From an uncultured Bacteroidota bacterium (GTDB lineage: Bacteria > Bacteroidota > Bacteroidia > Bacteroidales > F082), in the NCBI GenBank assembly GCA_903891085.1, contig CAITDJ010000006.1, forward strand, positions 1-64,000: 64,000 nt of DNA, read 5' to 3'. Below the pieces are notes generated by a model, which had not been told where the DNA came from, did no database searches, and was given only the letters and a program-made list of their open reading frames with translations. Positions 53,601 to 61,281 of this stretch are shown here, piece after piece; position 1 is the stretch's first letter, and the number at the start of each line of letters is the position of its first letter. Made by a program: the position numbers and the translations under genes.

Positions 53601-53639
53601 ACTAATTATCAGCAATTTAGATATTTTCAACACGCTCAT
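50637..53639 (-). CDS. Exported tetratricopeptide-repeat protein
   Basis: A 1000-residue exported protein with a signal peptide (MSVLKISKLLIISFLFILSL). The rest is a long solenoid of TPR units about 33-36 residues each, with recurring A-x-x-x-Y/F-x-x-G or YY-AK patterns (YYLGLCYMETTQPDFARNAF, YAYKYGYCLLQEGNQDEALK, AEYYTKGDYLKAIDYYSRI). It probably acts as a periplasmic scaffold for assembly or envelope-spanning complexes. The outer-membrane barrel gene directly downstream could encode its partner. Similar TPR/barrel gene pairs recur in Bacteroidota; the exact role is unknown. Confidence 0.8.
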   Translation of the reverse strand: MSVLKISKLLIISFLFILSLRTFSQQTIYFDDPTSTFRQSVQLFEMKQYAAAQKGFEDFRSRISNTESQDYVDAAYYEAVCALYLNQADATSKILHFNETYPASKWTPRMRFLTAVSLFDQNKIKEAAEEFKLIEINSLSVDEQNEYAYKYGYCLLQEGNQDEALKYFEISAGKTNPFRGASIYYISHIQYLKNNFDEAAKGFSAIKNEKQFAKIVPVYEMQINYHQGNYKQIIADGEPVMRVVETRRKPEIARMMADAYYREKDYKNALVYYAMSEKGGSRFMGREDQYQSAICRFKTGAFSEAIVNFQKVVTLDDALSQNAYYYLGLCYMETTQPDFARNAFLAAHKANFDESISEDALFNYVRITLQSPPTIFDESLPLLEKYIEGNGNRKEEARESIVKLYLHSRNYEAALSSLEKMQLRKDEFQKIYEKLTFSLATEYYTKGDYLKAIDYYSRIQSSKTDNQLAARSVFWMAESYFREHNFWAAQKYYKHFISMRDASKIDIYPLAFYGIGYTFFERKEYASALPSFKQFMETPYLKDQKIIADARLRTGDCYFIAKNYKQAIEAYEMVIKAKKSEIDYALFQKAQCLGALGDYREKTVVLDQLIKTNSKSGFYDNALYDLASTNLVLDDKRAAIANYTKLFNERPRSDFAREAMVKTGLIYYNNNQNDLAIVTLKNVVEKYPASDESREALNTLRSIYMEMNQLQEYFAYVNKTGVQNESISVQDSLAFTMAESFYEQAKYDEAQKAFNSYLTNYINGAYLLQANYYHAKCLLRDNGFDKALTNIQYILDFQDNQYTDEMLLLAARTYYDRQQFTEAGNSYKRLYAIADQPLVKLEALEGKMKSSYFTGDYSSAIESATLLLGAENVTSNQAIQAHFISGKSLFEQRKWSESKNELVSVTNADKGRYGAEAKYYIAKINFEYAQYNDTKTQVFELSDKYSVFDYWVAKGFILLSDVYVKEENVFQAKETLKSIVENYKGEDLRKEAADKLHGLK

Positions 53640-53785
53640 TCTACCAATTTATTATTATTTTGCGAAGGTAAGTATTCGATGCAATTTACCATGAATAATT
53701 GCTCTTTTTGCCCCATAACAGAACGGCCACATGGTCAAAATATTGCAATACAAAATTGATCCGGAAAATATGATCTGCAAGAACT

Positions 53786-53816
53786 AAAAAATCCGCAGCA
53801 CTTTCGCACTGCGGAT
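53786..53816 (-). terminator. rnpB terminator
   Basis: ATCCGCAG (53791-53798) and CTGCGGAT (53809-53816) form a stem with a 10-nt loop. On the minus strand it is followed by TTTTTT (53791-53786). It lies 6 bp after the RNase P RNA 3' end. Confidence 0.8.
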
Positions 53817-53822
53817 ATTAAA

Positions 53823-54214
53823 CAAACATCATAAGCGGGATTCTGTTTTCGCCGAAGCGAATGACTGTCATTTATCTGGGATGTTTGTTGCCAAACAACT
53901 CAAGCAGCCTACCCACCGGCATCAGACGAGCGATCTTTTCGGTCAACAAGTGACTTTCGCCGGCATATTTGGCCTTGCAGCCCATAAGGTTTACCCCTGT
54001 CGAATGTCGCCATCCGGCAGCGTGAGCTCTTACCTCACGTTTTCACCCTTATCTAGTCAGGTCAACAGGGACATGACTAGACGGTAATTTTCTGTGGCAC
54101 TCTCTGTAGTTTTACCGTTTCCAGTGAAACCCCTTCCCGTTAGGAAGTATGGCGCTCTGCGCTGTCCCGACTTTCCTCGTAAGCCATGCGGCTTCCGCGA
54201 CAGCCGATGTTTCC
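53823..54214 (-). ncRNA. rnpB: RNase P RNA, bacterial class A
   Basis: About 392 nt, minus strand. The conserved 5' core GAGGAAAGTC is at 54178-54169, and the conserved 3' motif ACAGAATCCCGCTTA is at 53846-53832. The 5' AAACATC and the 3' GATGTTT pair to form helix P1, which sets the ends at about 54214 and 53823. The ORF across this region is incidental. A -7 element 7 bp upstream (54221-54228) and a terminator after the 3' end bracket it. It cleaves the 5' leader from tRNA precursors together with the RnpA protein (58983-59381), 4.8 kb away. Confidence 0.93.
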
Positions 54215-54220
54215 TGGATG

Positions 54221-54228
54221 CAAAATTA
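54221..54228 (-). promoter_or_regulatory. -7 element (TAATTTTG) of rnpB
   Basis: Minus-strand TAATTTTG (54228-54221) is 7 nt from the deduced 5' end of RNase P RNA, the expected distance from a -7 box to a transcription start. No clear -33 TTG. Confidence 0.6.
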
Positions 54229-54259
54229 AACATTAAATGCCTCTGAAGTTGCTTTTAAC

Positions 54260-54267
54260 TACTTTTG
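54260..54267 (+). promoter_or_regulatory. -7 element (TACTTTTG) of the MATE gene
   Basis: TACTTTTG lies 31 nt before the MATE start codon. The divergent rnpB promoter is only 32 bp away, so the two promoters share this short gap. Confidence 0.4.
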
Positions 54268-54298
54268 CCTCATAATTTCAAAAACCTATTTTCCTTTT

Positions 54299-55636
54299 AT
54301 GAAAGATCTGACTGTTGGCAATGAAGGAAAACTTATTCTCAGTTTTACAGTTCCAATGCTCATCGGCAATGTATTTCAACAATTATACAATGTTGTTGAT
54401 AGTGTTATTGTTGGACGATATCTCGGAAATGAGGCCCTTGCAGCAGTTGGAGCAAGTTTCCCGCTGATTTTCACATTAATTGCGCTCATTATCGGTGTTT
54501 CAATTGGAGTAACGGTAGTGATATCCCAGTTTTATGGCGCCAAAAACCTTGAACAGGTGCGGAAGTCAATTGAAACGATGTATATATTTCTTTTCATTAC
54601 CTCTATTGTCATTACGGTAATCGGAATTTTTACGAGTGAGTATATTTTTCGATTGATTGATTTGCCAGAAGATATTATACCTCAGGCTGTTACATTTTTC
54701 AATCTTTATGCCGGAGGGTTTATTTTCTTTTTCGGATTTCAAGGAACAACTGCCATACTGCGTGGATTAGGTGACTCAAAAACCCCGCTTTATTTCCTTG
54801 TGGTTTCGGTGCTTGTAAATATTGTCCTTGATATTGTTTTCATAGTATATTTCGGATGGGGAATCGAAAGTGTTGCCATAGCTACTGTCATTTCTCAGGC
54901 AGGGGCTTTCATTACTCTCATCTGGTATTTACATCTGACAAACCCTCTGCTTCGGTTCAATTTCTTCAGCATGCGTTTTGATACAGCTATATTCAAAAAA
55001 AGTATTCAAATTGGCATCCCAACCGGACTGCAACAAACATTTGTTGCATTGGGAATGCTCGCACTGTTTAAAGTAGTGAATACGTTCGGGACAACTATCA
55101 TTGCAGCCTATTCGGTGGCTTTACGTATCGATTCATTCGCGAGTTTGCCAGCCATGAATTTTTCAGCAGCCTTGTCATCTTTCGTTGGCCAGAATATTGG
55201 CGCCAATAAACAGGATCGTGTAAAAGCAGGCCTAATCGCCACCCTAAAAATGACCACCCTGATTTCAGTTTCAGTGACGGTGATTACCTGGCTGTTTTCA
55301 AAACAAATCATGACACTTTTCACCACAGACGCTGCCGTTATCGAAGCGGGCAGTCAATACCTGTTGATTGTGAGTACATTTTATATTTTATTTTCCACCA
55401 TGTTTGTTTATCACGGTGTGTTGCGTGGAGCGGGAGATACTGTTATCCCTATGTTTATTACCTTGTTTGCTTTATGGGTTATTCGCATTCCAATTTCCTT
55501 TATGCTTTCAAAATGGTTCGGCCCCGTAGGTATCTGGTGGGGAATTCCAGTTGCTTGGGCGATCGGAGCTTCATTTTCCTATCTTTACTATAAAAGTGGT
55601 AAATGGAGAACCAAGAATGTGGTTAAGTCGATATGA
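54299..55636 (+). CDS. MATE family efflux transporter
   Basis: A 445-residue membrane protein with twelve predicted helices in two pseudo-symmetric halves. It begins MKDLTVGNEGKLILSFTVPM, then LYNVVDSVIVGRYLGNEALA (about 27-46) and GASFPLIFTLIALIIGVSIG, the standard N-terminal MATE motifs. The second half repeats the pattern (about 235-430), including FSAALSSFVGQNIGANKQDR. MATE proteins export drugs or metabolites using Na+ or H+ gradients. Its start is in the gap shared with rnpB. Substrate unknown. Confidence 0.93.
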   Translation: MKDLTVGNEGKLILSFTVPMLIGNVFQQLYNVVDSVIVGRYLGNEALAAVGASFPLIFTLIALIIGVSIGVTVVISQFYGAKNLEQVRKSIETMYIFLFITSIVITVIGIFTSEYIFRLIDLPEDIIPQAVTFFNLYAGGFIFFFGFQGTTAILRGLGDSKTPLYFLVVSVLVNIVLDIVFIVYFGWGIESVAIATVISQAGAFITLIWYLHLTNPLLRFNFFSMRFDTAIFKKSIQIGIPTGLQQTFVALGMLALFKVVNTFGTTIIAAYSVALRIDSFASLPAMNFSAALSSFVGQNIGANKQDRVKAGLIATLKMTTLISVSVTVITWLFSKQIMTLFTTDAAVIEAGSQYLLIVSTFYILFSTMFVYHGVLRGAGDTVIPMFITLFALWVIRIPISFMLSKWFGPVGIWWGIPVAWAIGASFSYLYYKSGKWRTKNVVKSI

Positions 55637-55769
55637 AACGCTAATGATCAGCAACTTGCATTGTCCTTGCCGCATTAAATAGTGTGCAATTGACAACCGA
55701 CATTGTATCAAATCGCCGGTCAGCAACATAAGACTGAAATACCGATCAGGCCAGATATAAGCAAATTAT

Positions 55770-55777
55770 TACATTTG
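55770..55777 (+). promoter_or_regulatory. -7 element (TACATTTG) of the prolyl oligopeptidase gene
   Basis: TACATTTG fits TAnnTTTG, 19 nt before the start codon at 55797. No -33 TTG found. Confidence 0.45.
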
Positions 55778-55796
55778 CGAATTAAATAAACTATTT

Positions 55797-57917
55797 ATGA
55801 CAAAATATTTAATTTTAATGGCTATTACATTAGTTTCATTATCAACTGTTTACTCCCAAAACAAAGAAATAAAGTATCCAGAAACATTCAAGGGAGAAGT
55901 TTCAGATGTTTATTTTGGGACAACTGTGTATGACCCTTACCGCTGGCTTGAGGACGACAATTCACAAGAAACTGCTGCATGGGTTGAGGCGCAAAACACA
56001 ATCACGAATGATTACCTTAATGACATTGAATTCAGGCCAGCCCTGAAAGCAAGATTCGAAAAAATATGGAATTATCCAAAACTGGGTGTTCCTTTTAAAA
56101 AAGGCGATAACTATTTTTTCTTCAAAAACGATGGCATGCAAAACCAAAGTGTTTTGTTTATGCGCAATAGTCTTGAAGATGAATCCATTATGTTGCTCGA
56201 TCCCAATAATTTATCAACAGATGGCACCATTGCCCTGGGAGGCATGAGTGTTTCACCAGATGCCAAATACCTGGGATATTCCATTTCGAGAGGTGGCAGT
56301 GATTGGAACGAAATCTGTGTGATGGAGATTGAAAGCCGCCAGATGCTGAAAGATTCCATTCATTGGGTGAAGTTTTCAGGGATTTCCTGGTATAAGAATG
56401 GATTTTATTATAGTGCTTATGATGCTCCTGCAGAGGGGCAGGCATTATCGGGCAGTAACCGGTTTCACAAGATTTTTTATCATACACTTGGCACCAATCA
56501 ATCGGATGACAAACTTGTATTTGAAGACAAAGAAAATCCTTTGCGCAATTTCTACGCCTACTTAACTGAAGATCAGGAATATCTTTTCGTTAGCGAATCA
56601 GAATCGACAAGCGGGAACGCGCTTTATGTGAAAAAAACCTCCGAAATGGAAAAACCATTTCAAAAAATTGCTGAAGGATTCGAATTTGAATACAGTGTGG
56701 TAGACCATCTGGGCGACCAGTTATTGATTGTAACTACTGACAATGCCCCGCTTAAAAAACTCGTTTTGGTTGATCCGCTAAAACCTGCCAAAGAAAACTG
56801 GAAAACAATTCTGGCAGAATCAGACAAGGTGATGGAGTCGGTTTCATTGGTTGGCAATCGCATTTATGCCGAATACCTTGCAGATGCAAATACCAAAGCC
56901 TATTTCTTTGACTATGAGGGCAATATGATTAACGAACTTCGGTTACCAACCCTGGGGACAGTTGCCGGATTCAGCGGTGAAAAAGGTGAAAATATTGCTT
57001 TTTATGGTTTTACATCATTCACCTTCCCGACAACCATTTATAAATACGATCTAACCAAGGACGAATCAGTAGTTTACACAGCAAGTGGCGTTGATTTTAC
57101 CCCGGAGAATTTTGTAACGGAACAACTTTTTTTTACCAGCAAAGACGGGGCAAAAATCCCTATGTTTTTGGTTTATAAGAAAGGTCTTGTGAAAAACGGC
57201 GATAACCCATTACTTCTTTATGGTTATGGAGGTTTTAACGTAAGTTTAACTCCGGCTTTTGGCATTTCACGAATTCCATTTATTGAGCAAGGTGGCATTT
57301 ATGTTTCGGTAAACCTTCGCGGAGGAGGCGAATATGGTGAATCGTGGCATCAATCAGGCACCAAGTTGAATAAACAAAATGTTTTCGACGATTTCATTGG
57401 TGCTGCCGAATACCTTATTGCCGAAAAATACACAAATCCATCAAAACTTGCCATTATGGGCGGTTCAAACGGGGGATTACTTGTTGGGGCTTGTATGATT
57501 CAACGACCTGAACTGTTTAAGGTGGCCATTCCAATAGTTGGGGTGATGGACATGCTACGTTATCAGAATTTTACAATTGGCTGGGCATGGGCCGGAGATT
57601 ATGGCCGAAGTGATGAAAGTGAAGAAATGTTCAAATATTTATCTGGTTATTCTCCATTACATAACATAAAACCAGGAATAAATTACCCGGCAACAATGGC
57701 TATTACAGCAGATCATGACGACCGCGTTGTGCCTGCACATACCTTCAAATTCATGGCCGAATTACAATCAAAACATCGTGGTAATCATCCGGTTATTGTT
57801 AGGATTGAAACCAAAGCCGGTCATGGCGCAGGTAAACCAACAGCCAAAGTGATTGAAGAAAACACAGATATGTACAGTTTCATCATGTTTAACCTTGGCA
57901 TGAAACCTACCTTCTGA
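55797..57917 (+). CDS. Prolyl oligopeptidase family serine peptidase (S9A), exported
   Basis: A 706-residue peptidase with a signal peptide (MTKYLILMAITLVSLSTVYS). The mature N-terminus has YPETFKGEVSD and DPYRWLEDDNSQET, the S9A start. The β-propeller follows (about 80-430). The α/β-hydrolase domain holds the triad: Ser in MGGSNGGLLVGA (about 556), Asp in ADHDDRVVPAH (about 641) and His in AGHGAGKPT (about 676). It cuts short peptides after proline, probably in the periplasm, feeding peptide degradation. Monocistronic. Confidence 0.95.
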   Translation: MTKYLILMAITLVSLSTVYSQNKEIKYPETFKGEVSDVYFGTTVYDPYRWLEDDNSQETAAWVEAQNTITNDYLNDIEFRPALKARFEKIWNYPKLGVPFKKGDNYFFFKNDGMQNQSVLFMRNSLEDESIMLLDPNNLSTDGTIALGGMSVSPDAKYLGYSISRGGSDWNEICVMEIESRQMLKDSIHWVKFSGISWYKNGFYYSAYDAPAEGQALSGSNRFHKIFYHTLGTNQSDDKLVFEDKENPLRNFYAYLTEDQEYLFVSESESTSGNALYVKKTSEMEKPFQKIAEGFEFEYSVVDHLGDQLLIVTTDNAPLKKLVLVDPLKPAKENWKTILAESDKVMESVSLVGNRIYAEYLADANTKAYFFDYEGNMINELRLPTLGTVAGFSGEKGENIAFYGFTSFTFPTTIYKYDLTKDESVVYTASGVDFTPENFVTEQLFFTSKDGAKIPMFLVYKKGLVKNGDNPLLLYGYGGFNVSLTPAFGISRIPFIEQGGIYVSVNLRGGGEYGESWHQSGTKLNKQNVFDDFIGAAEYLIAEKYTNPSKLAIMGGSNGGLLVGACMIQRPELFKVAIPIVGVMDMLRYQNFTIGWAWAGDYGRSDESEEMFKYLSGYSPLHNIKPGINYPATMAITADHDDRVVPAHTFKFMAELQSKHRGNHPVIVRIETKAGHGAGKPTAKVIEENTDMYSFIMFNLGMKPTF

Positions 57918-57941
57918 AATCTCACAGTCACTGCTAATTCT

Positions 57942-57979
57942 AAACCACAGCATTTTGTTTCCCAAATGTTGTGGTTTTT
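57942..57979. terminator. Bidirectional terminator
   Basis: AAACCACAGCATTT (57942-57955) pairs with AAATGTTGTGGTTT (57964-57977) with one G-T wobble and an 8-nt loop. T-rich tails on both strands. Lies between the convergent peptidase gene and prmC. Confidence 0.8.
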
Positions 57980-57998
57980 AATATATATAAACTGATAA

Positions 57999-58871
57999 TC
58001 AGTTTTTTATCGCTGAAATAAACCTTGGCTTACCATGAAAATCGTGGTGAAGATTGACATTGGCATAGTGATTTCTTTGAAAGAGTTCAACCAGCTGAGG
58101 ACCAAATAACTCATTGATTTCAACCCAGATACAACCACCAGATGACAAGTGATCTGTGCCAAACCGTAAGAGCGCTTTATAAAATATCAGGGGATCATTA
58201 TTAGTGACAAACAACGCAAGGTGTGGCTCCCACCCAATTACATTTTGTCGCATCCGGAGCTTATCCGACTCAGTAACATAGGGCGGATTGCTCACAATCA
58301 TATCCCATACAGGCAAAGTTGCATTGTGGGCATCATTCAAAATATCATGCGTAAAAAAATTAACCTTCGCGCCCAACTGTTTGGCGTTCTCAGCAGCCAT
58401 TGATAGCGCATCCACCGAAATATCACAGGCAGATATTACAACCTCCGGCATTTCAAGTGCCAAAGAAACGGCAATACACCCCGAACCGGTTCCTACATCA
58501 AGTATACTTTTAATAGTTGTTTGTGTTTTTGCAAAATCAATGGCGTTTTGCAGCAGTTGTTCTGTTTCGGGTCTTGGTATTAAAACAGCATTGCTCACAT
58601 CAAATCGACGGTTATAAAACTCCGTGAAGCCGGTTATATATTGCACAGGTTTGTGCTGTTTCAATTCTTTTACAGCAAAATGGATGGTCAGTAATTCCGA
58701 TTCGGACAATCGAAAATCAGGGTCAACCGCTAATTTGATTCTGTCAATTCCAAAGTAATGCTCAGTCAACATCAAAATCAATTGATTGGCTTCAGGCATT
58801 CCATAGATGGATGATATTTCATTAATATAATGATTTACAACGTCTTTTATTCTGTTCGTTGGCACTTTCAT
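57999..58871 (-). CDS. prmC: Release-factor glutamine methyltransferase
   Basis: A 290-residue SAM-dependent enzyme that methylates the Gln of the GGQ motif in RF1/RF2. The N-terminal helical domain is followed by KPVQYITGFTEFYNRRFDVS (about 75-94), VLIPRPETEQLL, the SAM motif ILDVGTGSGCIAVSLALEMP (about 122-141), and the catalytic NPPYV (about 192-196). Length and order fit PrmC. It is divergent from rnpA. Start at 58871 is the first ATG; MKVPTNRIKDVV is a plausible N-terminus. Confidence 0.94.
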   Translation of the reverse strand: MKVPTNRIKDVVNHYINEISSIYGMPEANQLILMLTEHYFGIDRIKLAVDPDFRLSESELLTIHFAVKELKQHKPVQYITGFTEFYNRRFDVSNAVLIPRPETEQLLQNAIDFAKTQTTIKSILDVGTGSGCIAVSLALEMPEVVISACDISVDALSMAAENAKQLGAKVNFFTHDILNDAHNATLPVWDMIVSNPPYVTESDKLRMRQNVIGWEPHLALFVTNNDPLIFYKALLRFGTDHLSSGGCIWVEINELFGPQLVELFQRNHYANVNLHHDFHGKPRFISAIKN

Positions 58872-58950
58872 CCTGCAAATATCCGAAAAATCTTCGTTTG
58901 ACCATCCTGAGCAAGGCTTTACCCAATGTGGAAGCCTGACTAAAATGCTC

Positions 58951-58958
58951 TATATTTG
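58951..58958 (+). promoter_or_regulatory. -7 element (TATATTTG) of rnpA
   Basis: TATATTTG fits TAnnTTTG, 24 nt before the TTG start codon of rnpA. No clear -33. Confidence 0.4.
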
Positions 58959-58982
58959 CCTTTTTATAAATAAATCAGTCAG

Positions 58983-59381
58983 TTGCAGAAATTTCCGAAG
59001 AAGGAACGATTATCAGGAAAGAAGGCTATCGGGGAACTTTTTAAAAAGGGAAACAATAGTTTTACTTATCCTTTTAAGATATTGATTCATTATAATGATA
59101 CATTTATTGATAGTCATTTACGTCTGTTAATCACGGTTCCCAAGCGAAATTTTAAGAAATCGGTTGATCGTAACCGGATTAAACGCCTTATTCGTGAAGC
59201 CTGGCGATTGAATAAATCAGAGGCACAACAAAAAATGGCTGAATCGGCCTTCACAGTCGATGTAGCACTTGTCTATGCATCCAGGACAATTCTTACCTAC
59301 AAAGAGATAGCCCCCAAAATAATTTTAATTTTACAACGTTTAATAAAGGAATATGAAGTTCATACTACAACTTCCATCTAA
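58983..59381 (+). CDS. rnpA: Ribonuclease P protein component
   Basis: A 132-residue basic protein that binds RNase P RNA. It has [19 protein letters not shown] at the start, [20 protein letters not shown] (about 43-62) and [13 protein letters not shown], the RNR-type basic motif. The start is TTG at 58983; no ATG would preserve the N-terminus. Its 3' end overlaps yidD by 29 bp, as is common in Bacteroidota. The RNA partner is at 53823-54214. Confidence 0.94.
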   Translation: MQKFPKKERLSGKKAIGELFKKGNNSFTYPFKILIHYNDTFIDSHLRLLITVPKRNFKKSVDRNRIKRLIREAWRLNKSEAQQKMAESAFTVDVALVYASRTILTYKEIAPKIILILQRLIKEYEVHTTTSI

Positions 59382-59583
59382 TCTGTTGGTTCTTTTGATT
59401 CGCATCTATCAATACACATTATCGCCTTTTATTGGCCGGTCGTGTCGTTATTCGCCGACTTGCTCAAATTACAGCATCGAGGCGTTAAAGAAATATGGTG
59501 CCATCAGGGGAAGCATAATGAGCGCCCGTCGCATTGCCTCATGCAATCCCTGGGGAGGAAGTGGTTATGATCCTGTTCCATAA
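59353..59583 (+). CDS. yidD: Membrane protein insertion efficiency factor
   Basis: A 76-residue small basic membrane-associated protein. It has [20 protein letters not shown] (about 17-36), [14 protein letters not shown] and [12 protein letters not shown], the YidD signature. It assists YidC-dependent membrane insertion. Overlaps rnpA by 29 bp and lies 15 bp before the S41 peptidase gene, forming an rnpA-yidD-ctp cluster. Confidence 0.95.
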   Translation: MKFILQLPSNLLVLLIRIYQYTLSPFIGRSCRYSPTCSNYSIEALKKYGAIRGSIMSARRIASCNPWGGSGYDPVP

Positions 59584-59598
59584 CATAATTTATACTGA

Positions 59599-61251
59599 AT
59601 GAGAAGATTTTTTACATGCCTCGGATTTGCATTCATTGCAGTTTTTTCGATACAACAAGCTAATTCACAGACAAATAATAATTTCGAAATATCCAAAAGC
59701 ATGGATATTTACCTGAGTTTGTTCAGGGAACTTAATTTGAATTATGTGGATGAGATTCAGCCCTCCAAACTGAATGAGACCGCCATCAAAGCCATGCTCG
59801 ATGAATTGGATCCTTACACTGTTTTCATTCCTGAATCAGAGATTGAAGATTATCAATTAATGACAACCGGAGAATATGGTGGAATTGGATCGCTCATTCA
59901 GCAAATTGGAGAATTTGTCTATGTATCAGAACCTTACGAAGGTTTTCCTGCGCAAAAATCCGGACTCATTCCTGGCGACTGTATCCTTGAAGTAAACGGT
60001 GTAAACGCCAAGGGAAAAACAACTGCCCAGATCAGCGATTTATTGAAAGGCCAGCCTGGCTCAACCGTTGAGGTGAAAATTTTAAGGGAAGGATTGGTTG
60101 ACCCATTTCCTGTGACTCTTACCCGCGAAAAAATTAAAATTGAAAATATTCCATATCAAACTGTTTTTGAAAATGGTATCGGATATGTCCGGTTGACAGG
60201 TTTCACACAAAAAGCCGCTGCCGAATTGAAGGATGTGCTCATCAAAATGAAGGAAAAAAACGACCTGAAAGGTTTCATTATCGATTTACGCAGCAATGGC
60301 GGTGGATTACTCAACGAAGCTGTTGATATCACGAACCTGTTTGTCGAAAAAGGAGAATTGATCGTTTCGACCAAAGGTAAAACTGAAGATCGAACCACGA
60401 TTCATCGTACCCGTCAGGCGCCGGTCGATTTGAATATACCTCTGGTAGTGATGGTGAACGAGCAAAGTGCGTCAGCAAGTGAAATTGTTGCAGGATCGCT
60501 GCAGGATCTCGACCGTGCTGTGATCATTGGCCAACGTACATATGGGAAAGGACTTGTACAAAATGTTGTACCACTCAGTTATAACACACAGATGAAAGTC
60601 ACTATTGCTAAATACTATATCCCAAGTGGAAGGTGTATTCAGGAAATTGATTATGCACACAAATCTGAAAATGGTGGCAAAAGACCTGATTCTCTGAGAT
60701 CAACATTTAAAACACGGGGCGGAAGATTGGTATACGACGGTGGTGGTATTCAGCCTGATGTCGCGCTCGAACCACTTGAGTTTAGCGCTGTAAGCGCCAA
60801 TCTTTATGGTGGAAATTATATTTTCAGATTTGCTAACCAATTCGCACGCAATCACACACAGATTGAGAGTCCTGATAAATTTACCATCGATGACTCAACA
60901 TACAGGCAGTTTGTTGATTTTGTAAAACAGGAAAAATTCACCTACACTACCGAAAGCGAGAGGATGATTCAGAAGCTCAAAGAGATCGCCAAATCAGAAT
61001 CCTATCTTGAAGCTGTTCAAAATCACATGACCGAACTCGAAACAGAATTGGTCGAAAACAAACAAAACGATATACTTAAGCACCGTGATGAGATTGAAGA
61101 ATTACTTAAAATAGAGATAGTTACACGTTATTATTATCAGAAAGGCAAAATAATCTCAGCCTTGCAAAATGATCCTGAGCTTAAGAAAGCCTTTGAAGTA
61201 ATACTTGACCAAAAACAATACAATTCATTATTATCAGGGAAATTGAATTAG
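59599..61251 (+). CDS. S41 family C-terminal processing protease
   Basis: A 550-residue exported peptidase. A signal peptide (MRRFFTCLGFAFIAVFSIQQ) is followed by an N-terminal helical part, then a PDZ domain (about 85-175; GGIGSLIQQIGEFVYVSEPY). The S41 core has FIIDLRSNGGGLLNEAVDIT, with the catalytic Ser in SASASEIVAGS (about 292) and Lys in TYGKGLVQN (about 317). It cuts the C-termini of envelope proteins or, in this phylum, may process T9SS or peptidoglycan-related proteins. Clustered with rnpA and yidD. Confidence 0.94.
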   Translation: MRRFFTCLGFAFIAVFSIQQANSQTNNNFEISKSMDIYLSLFRELNLNYVDEIQPSKLNETAIKAMLDELDPYTVFIPESEIEDYQLMTTGEYGGIGSLIQQIGEFVYVSEPYEGFPAQKSGLIPGDCILEVNGVNAKGKTTAQISDLLKGQPGSTVEVKILREGLVDPFPVTLTREKIKIENIPYQTVFENGIGYVRLTGFTQKAAAELKDVLIKMKEKNDLKGFIIDLRSNGGGLLNEAVDITNLFVEKGELIVSTKGKTEDRTTIHRTRQAPVDLNIPLVVMVNEQSASASEIVAGSLQDLDRAVIIGQRTYGKGLVQNVVPLSYNTQMKVTIAKYYIPSGRCIQEIDYAHKSENGGKRPDSLRSTFKTRGGRLVYDGGGIQPDVALEPLEFSAVSANLYGGNYIFRFANQFARNHTQIESPDKFTIDDSTYRQFVDFVKQEKFTYTTESERMIQKLKEIAKSESYLEAVQNHMTELETELVENKQNDILKHRDEIEELLKIEIVTRYYYQKGKIISALQNDPELKKAFEVILDQKQYNSLLSGKLN

Positions 61252-61281
61252 TGTTTCCAAACTCTAACAAAATTCAAACGA

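Noticed and set aside
53881-54087. 68-codon ORF in the RNase P RNA region
   Set aside because: Lies antisense across the conserved rnpB core and has no protein-like features.
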